A DNA stretch of 64,000 nt. It comes from Bactericera cockerelli (lineage: Eukaryota > Arthropoda > Insecta > Hemiptera > Triozidae). Within the stretch, counting starts at the first letter, position 1, and the number at the start of each line of letters is the position of its first letter. Position numbers and translations under genes: made by a program. Below the pieces are notes generated by a model. That model was not told where the DNA came from. It saw only the letters and a list, made by a program, of their open reading frames with translations, and made no database searches. Positions 52,717 to 63,175 of this stretch are shown piece after piece. Location of the stretch: contig CM044961.1 of the NCBI GenBank assembly GCA_024516035.1, positions 5,475,015 through 5,539,014 on the forward strand, written 5' to 3'.

Positions 52717-52920
52717 TATTATTATTCTACAACGCTTTATTAGGTATAAATGGACATTATGTACACACAAATAATTAATTTAACAATGAAAAAAATGGAA
52801 ACAATAATATATATACAATAAAAATGAAAAAGAATAGAAAATATATAAAAACATAAGTCCTAACTAAAGGGCGGGGTTATTGCCTATGGCAATCTCTTCC
52901 ACCCAACCCAAATCTGTTCT
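52717..52920 (-). repeat. Retrotransposon 3' tail, minus orientation
   Basis: On plus: ATTATTCTACAACGCTTTAT at the 3' tip; AACTAAAGGGCGGGGTTATT and GCCTATGGCAATCTCTTCCA at the inner end. The related plus copy is at 53165-53340. Confidence 0.65.
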
Positions 52921-53164
52921 GTAACGAATAGGTGAAGGTAATGTTGTGGCAGGATACACCTTTTTATTTTTGTCCGCACTTTTTTTTTCTTTCTTTTTTG
53001 ACATTAACAAATGAACTCTCAGATGTAGTTTCTCCTAACCTCTTGAGTGCTGAGTCAACCTTGCTGACAGTACCGAGTACTATAATGCTGACGGAAACTT
53101 TTATTTACATCTTGACGAATTTTTATCTTTTCTGTCAAAACTTTCTGGAACGAAGTAAATTTGA

Positions 53165-53340
53165 GTGGAAGAGATTACCATAGACAATAACCCCGTCCTT
53201 TAGTCAGTACATAATTATGTATTTATCTATTTATTTCCATTGTTTATATTGTTTCCATTTTTTTTTATATATGAATTATCTGTATTGTAGATTTATAATA
53301 ATATGTTTTGTATCTAATAAAGCATTTCATAATAATGAAT
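53165..53340 (+). repeat. Retrotransposon 3' tail, plus orientation
   Basis: GAGTGGAAGAGATTACCATA, AACCCCGTCCTTTAGTCAGT, ending CTAATAAAGCATTTCATAAT. It lies 245 bp from, and inverted to, the tail at 52717-52920. Confidence 0.65.
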
Positions 53341-53494
53341 TCTGCTCTAAAATCCGACAGGTAAAGGCAAAACCAAAGTTGCTCAAAAAGTAATAAAACG
53401 TCCAGAAATCGAAATCGGAGCAAAACATTTTTTTTTTTTTACAAAACGAACACAATACTTCCGATTTCTAATATCAGAAAATTCTCGGAAGTAA

Positions 53495-53730
53495 AAATGC
53501 CATGTCTCTGTCAGATCTGCAGTAACAAAAAAAAATGTTTCTTCAAACAAACTTAAAAGCTCCTGTCACCATCTGGATAAACTCGATCCCCGACGTCGTA
53601 AAGCTATCACATCGAGTTCACTTGAAAGTTCGGATAACTTCAAGAGGACGCAACCCGATACTGCAAGCAGACGAGAAGGAATGACAAAGGAGAAGACAAG
53701 ACGGAATGACAAAAGAAAGGGAAATATGAT
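53495..53730 (+). other. Open frame of 77 codons, unknown
   Basis: A stop-to-stop frame with LDKLDPRRRKAITSSSLE and TASRREGMTKEKTRRNDKRK and no early ATG. Basic and Ser-rich; it may be chance or a remnant. Upstream (53390-53490) is a dispersed repeat shared with about 11450-11590. Confidence 0.12.
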
Positions 53731-53834
53731 ATAAGGGTCGCGAGGACTATTCATATTTAGGGGAGAAATAAATGGGTAAAAAAAAGGCTTTCAGACTTAC
53801 AGGTTTGGCATAAATGTGTTTCTTTGTGTTTTTG

Positions 53835-53972
53835 TATCATGACGGGGGGGGTGTTCCCTCCATCGCAGGAAATTCTCAAACCTGCTACCCACATTGACCT
53901 CACCGAAGTCTTCACCTCGCTGGACATGAACCACCGACTTCCAGGTTACAAGTCCGCCGCCGCATCAAGCTA
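53835..53972 (-). repeat. Composite of SINE-B body and SINE-A head
   Basis: On plus, SINE-B text (ATCATGACGGGG, AAACCTGCTACCCACATTGA, GTCTTCACCTCGCTGGACAT) runs straight into SINE-A head text (GAACCACCGACTTCCAGGTT, ACAAGTCCGCCGCC). The join is at about 53927, within the 5S part. Confidence 0.65.
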
Positions 53973-54055
53973 ATAAAAAATAATAATTGTAACAATTTGA
54001 TGGTATACCATTGTACCTAACTTAATCCTAATAAAGGATTATGTATACATACTGG

Positions 54056-54298
54056 GTATTCCCCCCACCAGATGTAGGTAGATAATAATAATAATAAAAT
54101 CGCCTTATTTATAGTGCCTGATTAGGACTATTATGTCCCATTATTCCAGCAGTAAGCCCAAGACGTATTATTATGTGGTAAAAATCCCAACTGGAAGGAT
54201 AACTTGTCATGTCCCGGCTGGGTTTTGAACCCGCGACCGCTGGAATCTCTGCATTCACAGAGTGCCGCTTTTTACCACTGAGCTACCGGGACAGATAC
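54056..54298 (-). repeat. SINE-F (tRNA-like head)
   Basis: The head, read on plus at the right end: GCTGGGTTTTGAACCCGCGA, TTTTTACCACTGAGCTACCG. The acceptor-like ends TGTCCCG and CGGGACA could pair, but the T-arm and anticodon arm do not fold properly, so this is not a tRNA gene. The body includes GTAAGCCCAAGACGTATTAT; the tail is (TTATTA)n. Confidence 0.7.
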
Positions 54299-54498
54299 TA
54301 AAAAAAGTGCCCTTAAAAGGGAACTGAAGAGGTAGGTCCTGAATTTAGCGAGGTTCATAAATCCTCATTAGCCTTCTAAAAATATAAACAGAGCTTCCCA
54401 ACCTCTTGTATATTGATATTAATTTGTATAAATGATAAGGCCGAGAAAGTAACCACCTAATTATCTACATAAATCTTTCCAAGGAGTTAAGAGATAAC

Positions 54499-54575
54499 TC
54501 TGTCCCGTTAGCTGAGTGGTCATGGCGTTGGTCAGGTAATCCAGAGGTCGTGGGTTCGAAATTCAGCTGAAAAAT
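54499..54575 (+). repeat. tRNA-like fragment
   Basis: CTGTCCCGTTAGCTGAGTGG, GGTAATCCAGAGGTCGTG and box B GGGTTCGAAATTC. No body is attached; SINE-B in the opposite orientation starts 30 bp further on. Confidence 0.55.
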
Positions 54576-54607
54576 GATTATTCTACTACTTTTAGATTTC
54601 TTTTAAA

Positions 54608-54836
54608 TTTGCGTTTAATGTCGCTTTCAACTGCATTGTCGTATCACGACGGAGGTGTTACCCTCCATTCGCAGGAAACTGTCAATCCTGCTACCCAAAT
54701 TCACCTCACCCAGCCTGAGTTGGGCCGGAATGCCAGCATGACGAAGTCTTCACCTTGTTTGACGTTACTTAACTTCTATGATCCTATGAGAACCGGAGCA
54801 TGCAACGCGCCATCGACGCTGGTTCATTTTGAAATT
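54608..54836 (-). repeat. SINE-B copy
   Basis: On plus: AATGTCGCTTTCAACTGC, GTATCACGACGGAGGTGTTA, CACCCAGCCTGAGTTGGGCC, then the 5S head CATCGACGCTGG. The segment before the 5S part is shorter than in the reference copy. Flanks TTTAAATTT and TTGAAATTT may be a decayed target duplication. Confidence 0.85.
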
Positions 54837-54849
54837 TGGACCATATAAT

Positions 54850-55375
54850 AATAAGTCTTTGGCTTACTGCTGCAATAATGGGATTCATAATTCTAATCGG
54901 GGTGTATAAATGAGGCAACATTATTTTTTATTATATAACTTTACTAAAGGGTATTAATATACATTTAGCTGGTAGGAAAATTTAAGTACAATTTAGATTT
55001 TGTGGGTATTTTCATGTAATTACGTGGAGGCATATAAATGAAAAAAATATAGGTTGCACATTCGCCTAATACTTTATCCCAAGAGATTAAAACGGCCGAA
55101 TTTATACAGCCGAAATTATACAGTCGTTAGTATATTTTCTCTGAAAAATACAAAACTTGTGTGTGTATACATATACAAGTATACATATAGGTACATTATG
55201 TACAAACATTACAAAAAATGAACGTACTTACACACAATAACCAGACAATGCTGCAATGAAGGTACGTTATATAAATTAAAATAAAAGTTAATCGACCAAT
55301 TTGTTATTCGGGTAGCAACGCTCGACAAGGGTTAAATCCCAGTAGGGGGTTTCCATTCAGGGCCAGTCTGGACAG
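54850..55375. other. Unassigned sequence
   Basis: AT-rich; nothing recognised. Confidence 0.4.
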
Positions 55376-55390
55376 AGCAGCAAATATTTA

Positions 55391-55576
55391 GGGGGTTTTC
55401 CCTCGTTTCCTAAATCCGAGCCTGGGAAATTTTTTGTTTCTAAAAAGTTATTATTGGCTCTTGCAGGAGAACCTAATTACCCCCTCCTGGGTTGTTGTTA
55501 TGGCTGTTGTTGTTGTTGTTTTGCAGTAGTTTTGTGTTGACAATGGTGTTAGTAGTTGTTAGAGTTATCATTTTTG
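55391..55576. repeat. Dispersed repeat, arm 1 of an inverted pair
   Basis: CCTCGTTTCCTAAATCCGAG, CTTGCAGGAGAACCTAATTA and (GTT)n text are matched in reverse at 57816-58008. It runs directly into the SINE-A at 55564. Confidence 0.85.
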
Positions 55577-55702
55577 TGTTAATCACAATCGTGATATCAT
55601 AACTACTCGAGCTCATTTTACTAAATTCATTTTTCTGAACGTGGAACTTGAAGCTTGAACCACCGTCCTTAAGGTTACAAGTCCACCGCCTTATCGGTCA
55701 AG
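55564..55702 (-). repeat. SINE-A copy
   Basis: GTTATCATTTTTGTGTTAAT, GATATCATAACTACTCGAGC, CTTGAACCACCGTCC, ACAAGTCCACCGCCTTATCG; some inserted bases near 55630-55650. Confidence 0.85.
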
Positions 55703-56065
55703 GAAAGAGAGAGAGAGAGAGAGAGAGGAAGAGAGAGCGATTGAGAGAGAGAGAGAGATAAGAGAAAGAAAGAAGAGATGAGAAAGAAGAGAGAGAGAGA
55801 ATAGAAAAGAAAGAAGAAAGAGAGAAGATAGAGAGAGAGAAAATAGAAGAGAAAGAAGAAAGAGAGAGAGAGAATAAAAGAGAAAGAAGAGAGAGAGAGA
55901 GAGAATAGAAGAGAAAGAAGAAAGAGAGAGAGAGAGAAGAGAAAGAAGAAAGAGACAGAGAGAGAAGAAAAAGAGAGTAGAGAGAGAGAGAGAGAAGAGA
56001 GAGAGAGAATAGGAGAGAAAGAGAATGGAAGAGAAAGAGATAACAGAGAGAGAGAAAAAAGAGCG
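55703..56065. repeat. GA-rich low-complexity block
   Basis: GAGAGA with AAGAAG and AATAGAAG interruptions in a roughly 28-50 bp periodic pattern. Confidence 0.95.
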
Positions 56066-56069
56066 AGAG

Positions 56070-56388
56070 ACAGATAAATGGAAGACAGAGCGTGTAGGCG
56101 GGGCCTAATCAATAGGGCGGGGAAAGTCAGCATGCAAATTGAGAAGGTGGGCGGGGATATCAATTTTCGTGTCATGAAAAGCGCACAATACAGAGTCGAG
56201 AGAGAGCTTCGAACTTTGTTGAATTTTTTAGTGCTCGTTGTGAATTGGTTTTGTGACTCATTTCTCATGCATGTTGAGTTTCAATTTTCTCCATATTGAT
56301 CGAAGCATCTCGAATTAGTTTCGCGATGACGTCATATTGAAAGTTCAGTACAAGCTTTTGAACTTTTGCCAATTTGTTTTTAAAATGG
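56070..56388. other. Unassigned sequence
   Basis: No gene or family recognised. Confidence 0.4.
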
Positions 56389-56389
56389 C

Positions 56390-56401
56390 AGAGAGAGACA
56401 G

Positions 56402-56449
<48 letters not shown>

Positions 56450-56465
56450 GAAAAAAAGAGAAAGA
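56390..56465. repeat. GA microsatellite
   Basis: (GA)n with a CAGGAGACAG interruption. Confidence 0.95.
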
Positions 56466-56469
56466 GAGG

Positions 56470-56890
56470 ATAGTTATTAATTTTTGTTTCAATAATAATT
56501 AATGAAAAGCCTTTTGTCAGTTGGTTTTATATTTTATGACCTGAGACCTCCCTCCAGAGGGAGTATGGAAATATTTCAATAAATTTGATTTGTTATTTTT
56601 ATGAATTTGAAATGAGATCGAAAGGGACATGGGTATGATGATGATAATAATAATAATAATTTAATTTTGTTTTTAAAAACTAATTTTATTTTAAATATAA
56701 AATCAACCAATTTACCTAGAAGTTTGCGTGATTTCAATAAATTGAAAATAAATTTTATTTTCAATCACAATATCACGAACTTATTAAATCAAAATATAAG
56801 AGAGATATTAAATTTGAACCATACCAACAGTAATCACTAATTTTCATAACTTTAAAAAATGTAGGATGAATTACAAATCCATAAGTAATT
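56470..56890. other. Unassigned AT-rich sequence
   Basis: Contains a short (TAA)n at 56643-56662; otherwise nothing recognised. Confidence 0.45.
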
Positions 56891-56894
56891 ATTA

Positions 56895-57037
56895 AGTTAT
56901 CATATTTGTGTTAATCACTTTCGTGATATTAGAACTACTCAAACTCGCTTTCTAAATCTACGCTGAATATCGGACTTGAACCACCGACCTCCAGGTTACA
57001 AGTCCATCGCCATATCGATCAAACTACTGAGGTCGGT
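56895..57037 (-). repeat. SINE-A copy
   Basis: GTTATCATATTTGTGTTAAT, ACTACTCAAACTCGCTTTC, CTTGAACCACCGACCTCCAG, AAACTACTGAGGTCGGTG. Complete. Confidence 0.92.
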
Positions 57038-57109
57038 GTAAGTAAATAATTACTATCTTCAAGGTAAGCGGTCAGTTTACCTTTACATCGTCACTTTACC
57101 TTTACATTC

Positions 57110-57190
57110 CAGAAACGAAAAAACTCGGTCAGAAATTCCCGTTCCGTCCGGGATTCGAACCCGCAACGCAACACATTAACCACTGAGAAG
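57110..57190 (-). repeat. SINE-H (tRNA-like) fragment
   Basis: AACTCGGTCAGAAATTCCCG, TCCGGGATTCGAACCCGCAA, CACATTAACCACTGAG on plus. Pairs in reverse with 52188-52262. Confidence 0.6.
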
Positions 57191-57194
57191 TAAA

Positions 57195-57585
57195 GAAGCT
57201 TGTTTCCAACTTTTCTAGATCCATCCATCGTTGTGTTAAGTTGAATTTACACTTTTACATTCCTTTATCACCTGACTATATGTCATTGTGTGGTTTTTAT
57301 TTACGTTTTATGTTATAGCATCGCAACTTTAAATGAGGTCCAGCTATCTACTTTTCATCTGCTTTCCAGTCAACCTTCAGACATGTGAAATACTGCAGTT
57401 CCTACATTGTTGTTGTACATATTTATGTATGTTATACTTTCGTATGTATATTATTTATGTATGTTATGTTCTCGTATACTATATCATGCTGTTGACTTTA
57501 CCTTACGTCCGGGTGACTCTTCCACCCAACCCTCTCCTGTAGAGTCCTCTTTGTTTTTCCTGCCATCCTGTTCCCTCGGGATTAG
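57195..57585. other. Unassigned sequence
   Basis: A TATGTATGTTATACTTTCGT stretch is repeated near 57424 and 57456. No gene. Confidence 0.4.
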
Positions 57586-57589
57586 AGTG

Positions 57590-57800
57590 TACATAATTCA
57601 TGCGAGATGCCCTGCTTACCTAGCGGGCCCTAGACCCGCCAGGCCCGGGATAAGGGGGGCTGATTTTTACCCAGCTGCTAGGACTATACAGATACACAGT
57701 ATAAGGTGAGGGAGGGCTTTTTTATTACCTGCTACGGCCCAGCCAGGCACGGCGTAAGAGGAGCTGTTTTTTATTTCCTACTAATCAGGACAGCGCTAGG
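57590..57800. repeat. GC-richer stretch with two related modules
   Basis: GCCAGGCCCGGGATAAGGGG and GCCAGGCACGGCGTAAGAGG are similar modules about 95 bp apart, each followed by GCTG and T-rich DNA. Identity unknown. Confidence 0.5.
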
Positions 57801-57815
57801 CACGATATTGTGATA

Positions 57816-58008
57816 AAAATGATAACTCTAACAACTACTAACACCATTATCAACACAAGACTACAGCAAGACAACAACAACATCAACAACAACAGCCATA
57901 ACAACAACCCAGGAGGGGGTAATTAGGTTCCCTTGCAAGAGCCAATAATAACTTTTTAGAAACAAAAAATATCCCAGGCTCGGATTTAGAAAACGAGGGG
58001 TAACCCTT
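57816..58008. repeat. Dispersed repeat, arm 2 of an inverted pair
   Basis: Reverse of 55391-55576. It opens with AAAAATGATAACTCTAAC, which equals the end of SINE-A, then (CAA)n and CCCAGGAGGGGGTAATTAGG. Confidence 0.85.
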
Positions 58009-58009
58009 C

Positions 58010-58280
58010 TTACTTCCGATGAATTTCAAATATTAGAAAGCGGAAGTGTTTCCTCGTTGCCTCAGGACTATGTCAGGCAATGGAAAAGGGGTATTATCTT
58101 ATTTTTTATTTAACTAGCTGGTTTGCACGGCTTTGCCAGGTCAACACAACGTTTGTAAGACACAACAAAAAACTTTAAACAAATTATGAAATCGAGTCCT
58201 TCTGCATGGTAAGGGAGTGTCTTTCCACTGAACTAATCGTGTACTCATTTACTCAATAAAATTATATTTATATTATTTTA
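58010..58280. other. Unassigned sequence
   Basis: A TTACTTCCGATGAATTTCAA and GAAAGCGGAAG inverted motif lies at 58010-58050, loosely like the dispersed repeat at 53460-53490. No gene. Confidence 0.4.
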
Positions 58281-58284
58281 AACA

Positions 58285-58412
58285 ATACTTGTGTTTATCA
58301 CTTTTGTGATATCACAACTACTCCAACTAAATCTACACTAACACTGGGACTTAAACCACCGTCCTCCAGGTCACAAATCCGCCGCCTTATCGATCAAGCT
58401 ACTGAGATCGGT
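58285..58412 (-). repeat. SINE-A copy
   Basis: TTGTGTTTATCACTTTTGTG, CACAACTACTCCAACTAAAT with a deletion, CACTGGGACTTAAACCACCG, GATCAAGCTACTGAGATCGG. Confidence 0.88.
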
Positions 58413-58419
58413 CAGTAAT

Positions 58420-58688
58420 ACTATACAATATATAAGTCACCTAATTCTTATTCTAATTTCTTGTAAGCAGGTTTTATTTGCTCTATTGTGAAAGCTCTAA
58501 GGTCTTGCGTGTTCTGGTTTCTGGTGCAAGATTATGCTGTTAATGACTCAGTCCTCTACTTTAAGTGTATACTATTTGCTATGCAGTTAGTCCTTTTCTT
58601 TAAGTATTTGCCATGCAGTTATGTTGCGTCAAAACATGACATTTGAGTGGACTCAGGAAAAGTGACTGAGAAAAGTTAATATTAGACC
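58420..58688. other. Unassigned sequence
   Basis: Two similar phrases, GCAGTTAGTCCTTTTCTTTA and GCAGTTATGTTGCG, lie near 58582 and 58615. Nothing else. Confidence 0.4.
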
Positions 58689-58689
58689 T

Positions 58690-58872
58690 TATTATTATTA
58701 TTATTATATCATCCTTTTTTAGAAGGACATATATAAAAATAAAATAGTTTGAAAATTAATAGAAGAAAAAATTGTTTCAAAGTAAATAAACAATAAAGAA
58801 TAAAATAATAATGGCCTAACTAAAGGGCGGGGTTATTTCCTGCGGCAATCTCTTCCACCCAACCCTTATGGC
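58690..58872 (-). repeat. Retrotransposon 3' tail, minus orientation
   Basis: On plus, a (TTA)n tail at 58691-58707, then at the inner end GGCCTAACTAAAGGGCGGGG and TTATTTCCTGCGGCAATCTC. Confidence 0.65.
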
Positions 58873-59020
58873 TAATGTAACTTAACCAATCTTTTATTTT
58901 GAGTAGTACAAAAAAATAATATGGTTAGGTGCTATTATACTTGGACAAAATTGTCTTGTGGATCACAACATGTGTGTATACATAGATACGGACGTAAATA
59001 ATTTAAGAGAAACTATTCGA

Positions 59021-59289
59021 GCGCACAAATAGCTTAGTGGTTAAGCACTCGCTTGCCATGCGGAAGGTCCCGGGTTCAAAACCCCGCGCCGAAAAAAAAA
59101 TGTATTCAAAACTTGGTTACAGCTCGTGCTGACCCAGCACCTAAATGGGAAGTATTGGGTCACTTCTCGCCCATCAGAGGGGAGGCATACTACGGGATGG
59201 GCAGGCTACAACACAAACCACAAACGTCTACAGTAGTTCTTGTTTCATGGCTGTGAAACACTCATCTTTTAATAAAAATAAAAAAAAAA
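59021..59289 (+). repeat. SINE-C reference copy
   Basis: Complete head: GCGCACAAATAGCTTAGTGG (box A), GCTTGCCATGCGGAAGGTCC (Gly GCC-like anticodon region), CCGGGTTCAAAACCCCGCGC (box B). Full body and an A-rich tail at 59270-59290. Confidence 0.93.
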
Positions 59290-59618
59290 CTAATAAATTC
59301 TAGAAATCCCAATAGAATGTGACGTCTGGAGAATAAATTTCGAAGCAGAGCTTTTGAATCTCGAGTATGGATTGACACTTGAATACAAAACTGATGATGT
59401 ATTTCGTATGCTTGATGTATGATTGAGTGCTGGTGTGTCGAGAGCAGATGGAGTAGTGGTGTTTTTTATTTATCTATTATTTGCGCTGTCTCTCGAAGAC
59501 TCCGAGGTAGCAGAAACAATGATTCCGAGTTCTAATATTAGTAATTTTGGCGTAAAAAAATTATCGGATACCTTATGAAAATGGAGCTCGATTGGCAGTG
59601 AGCAACTGTTCATGTAAC
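59290..59618. other. Unassigned sequence
   Basis: No gene or family recognised. Confidence 0.4.
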
Positions 59619-59883
59619 ATAATTTTTTTTTATTATTATTATTATTTTATTTATTTGTATTACTATTTTACAATTTTTTGGAGGTTGGCATGAAATCATA
59701 TAAAAAAAATCAAAAACAGATTAACATAATTAATATTATAGATTATAAGACCAATATAAAAAGTACAATACATACACATATACACAATTTTACCTATAAA
59801 AATAAATATATAAAATACTATAAAGCAAATTATACATAATAGAAAATATTTGGCATTTGACATTAGGCTACAATATCTCATCT

Positions 59884-62800
59884 TTAGGGCGGTTTTATGT
59901 CACAAGCTGATAGGTAGAAACCCGTATATTTCCTTAGCTCTGTAGAGCTAGGGCTGACAAGGAATTCAATAAAACTCATAAGGCTTATTTGTGGTTTGTT
60001 CCAATATTTACTTCTTATGCTACTAAAGAAAGGACAGTGGCAGAAGAAGTGGTGCATGGTGTCAGGTAGGTTTTCCTCACAAAGTTCACAGGTTTTACCT
60101 AGGTAGAAAGTTAGCTTGTTGTCTCTTAGCCATAACTTCGTAAGTCCCTCACAGGCTAAGCGGAGCTGGGCAAGGAACCTAATTTCACTGTTCGAGAGAG
60201 CCTGATTAAAATAGCCAGCAGCGGGAGGTATAACCCCACCTGAGCCAGACACCACTTTGTAGAAGCTGTTAAATTTGGAATTTTCTATTTTGAGAATATC
60301 TTGACTACTAAGGTACGACTCGTAGGCGATGACTATACTGTCTATCTTTTCTTTTATAACTCGGGGACTTTCCTCATGCCATAAATGACCAAATCCTGTT
60401 AGAATGAGAATCTGCTGCAGCTGTAAGCACCAGTTGTATTTCTCAAGGGCAAACGAATTTTCATTTTTAAAAAGATTATAGCACAGTTTGGGCCAGCGTG
60501 TGTTGTCCATAGCCAGAAGCTTGAGCCACCAGTTTAAAGTTTTTTTCAACCACATTGATTTGATATTATGGGTTGTGAATTCCCTTCTTATCAGATGGTT
60601 TGGAGTGTTTGGTGCCAGAAATAGCATGGATTTATAAAAACGGACTTGTAATTTTTCCAACTGATCTAGGTATCGAAACCCCCATACCTCCGAGCCATAC
60701 AGTGTGGTTGCCATGACTACACTCTCGAACAGTTTTTCCCACGTTCCCAGATCAAACACTTTAGAGTTAAGTATAATTTGCCTGATCCTGTTTATAGCCA
60801 GACCACCTCTTTTTACCAAATCTTCAGCTGCTTGCAGAAAGAGCCCGGATGAGGAGAACACTATTCCTAAGTATTTGAATTTATTTACTATTTCTAGTGT
60901 TTCACTATTGTACGTAAATTTGATATTTCTACCCAAACGACCTCCCCTTCGACACACCATGACCTTAGTTTTAGCAGTATTAACCTCCATTTTGTTTTCT
61001 TTGCTATATTTGGACAATATGTTTAGCTTTTCTTGTAGGTCTTGAGCGGATTGTGAGATCAGTACCATGTCGTCTGCAAAAAATAGAACTTGAATTTCCT
61101 GGTCTAGAATTTTTTACCCCTTCAGTTTCTTGTAAGTAGGACTCGAAGTCGGAGACAAAAATGTCGAAGAGGAGGGGGGATGACGTATCTCCTTGCAAAA
61201 TTCCGTTATTAATGTTAATTACCTCGGTGAAAGAGTCATTGACCTTGACCTTAAAATGGGCCTTCAAATACAGGATGGCCAAAACGTTAATAATTTTATT
61301 ACTAATACCTATCTTTCTTAACTTCTCAAACAACAGAGAGTGGTTTATTTTATCAAAACAAAAGCGATAGTCAATAAAGCCTAAAAATACTTTTGCTTTA
61401 GGTTTTTGGAGAACAGAATTGACAATTGAGCTAAGGGTATAAACATGATCAATGCAGCTTCTACTGCGGCGGAAACCGGCCTGGTTTTCTGGCAGTATTT
61501 TATTATCCTCGCAAAAATTTTCCAGTCTTAGATATATAATATAAGTAAATATTTTTACTATGGTGTTAATTAAGCTAATTCCTCTGTAATTGCTGATGCA
61601 TGACTTGTCACCTTTTTTGAACACAAGAAACATAACGATCTCTGGCCAGGTAGGGGGGAGGTTGCCCGTGTCGAAAATGTCATTGAACAGGTCCAGGATA
61701 TTGGATCGCCAGCACGGGGGGAGGTGCTTGTAGTACTCGTAGGTGAGTCCGTCAGCACCCGCAGCCTTGCCATTGGAGCAGCGCTTCAGTACAAGATCCA
61801 GCTCGGACGCAGAGATCCGCACATCAAGTACAGGGTGGAGTGAACTATGTAGCAGCTGGGCAGACTCTATACTGTGTGGATCACTCAATGAGAACAACTG
61901 TGAAAAATGTTGGTGAACTTGCTCTATATCTAAATCAAGCTGTTGGAAGCTTGAGCTCTTGAAGAATCCTACTGCCTTCCAAAAGGAGCAGGAGTCCTTG
62001 ATATTTGACATTTTGATTTGTAACTCTGCTATGTATGTTTTTCTTTTTTCGCAAATAAGGTTTTTGTAATATTTTTTGTTTACAAGGAAGCTGGAAACAT
62101 CTTCTTCCACTGTGAATTTTTTGCGTTTGCATTTCCTGTAACTATTTCGCATTTTATATTTTGCTGTTTTACAGCTGGAGTCGAACCAAGGATTTCTTGA
62201 TGAGTAGTAGATAATATTTAAATTATCATCTATTGAACTGATTTTATTTGCTACATTGGTGATTGAACTGAATAAATAGTCGGATTTTGATTTTACACAT
62301 AAATTATTATTCGTATTTATTTTGTATGTATTTCTCATTTCTTGTTTGTAATACTCCGTAGTTTCCTTTGTCCATTTAATTTTTTTACTCCTTTTATTTT
62401 TATTATTTTTCGTCTTTTTAATCTTATTCGTGCATACAGCTGTGATCGGAAGGTGATCCGACTGAAGAAATACCTCTGATACAAAAAAGTCTGCAATTTG
62501 TTCGAGTCCTGTAAAATTGACCCATACTGTGTCGACTATACTTTTCCCCTTGTGAGTAACAGAGGTAAACTGGCCCTCGTGATCACCGGGTGATCTACCG
62601 TTCAGTACTATGAACCCTGCGCTCTCCATTAGGTTCAGTAAAGTTTTGCCTTGAGAGTTTTCTTGTTTGTCCAGGGAGCATCTGACGTGTGATATTTGAG
62701 TTTTCATTCCTGTAAATATTTCCCAATCAAATTGGTTTTTCAGACCTATTCTTCCATTAAAATCACCTCCAATCAAAATAGTATGGTTGAAAAAGGTTTC

Positions 62801-63175
62801 ACTTATTTCTTGTATATTACGCTCGAGTTCTTGGAAAATCTCAATGTTTTCTTTCCCTCCTGACGGTTTTATGTACACACTGCCTATTATCAGCTGCAAA
62901 CTTTCAAAAGAGACAAAGACCCAACTGTGGCATTTTTTAATAATATTTGGCTCATAACTATCATTGTGCAATAGCACGTGACCGCCACAGAAACGTCCCC
63001 TCCTTCCAAGTCTAACAGCCTCAACTTGCAGCGCTTTATACCCAGGACTTTGTTTCGAATATGAACGTAACCATGTTTCGTTTAGACAAATAATATCTAT
63101 TTTTTGTTGGGTAAAGGTTTCTACGGCTTTATAAAAGTTACTTGGACCATTGCAGTTTAGCCATGTTATATTCAA
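59884..63175 (-). pseudogene. LINE ORF2: endonuclease, reverse transcriptase, zinc knuckle; one frameshift
   Basis: The first frame (63175 to about 61110) has an APE-type endonuclease: NCNGPSNFYKAV, IICLNETWL, LIGGDFNGRIG, LQSDHLPITAV, all with catalytic residues. Reverse transcriptase begins GKAAGADGLTYEYYKHLPP, VFKKGDKSCISNYRGISLI, NQAGFRRSRSCIDHVYTL, FIDYRFCFDKINHSLLFEKL, GILQGDTSSPLLFDIF. A one-base slip in an A6/T6 homopolymer at 61110-61115 moves the frame; it continues with VLFFADDMVLISQSAQ (catalytic box), then the C-terminal domain with a CCHC-type knuckle (CELCEENLPDTMHHFFCHC) near its end. If the slip is a sequencing error the protein would be intact (about 1,100 residues). The clade was not determined. 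Confidence 0.87.

Noticed and set aside
54215..54298. Possible tRNA gene on the minus strand
   Set aside because: Acceptor ends pair, but the T-arm pairs poorly, the anticodon arm is of the wrong length and a SINE body follows.
59021..59095. Possible tRNA-Gly gene
   Set aside because: The same head occurs in several copies, each attached to the same 170-bp body, so it is a SINE head.
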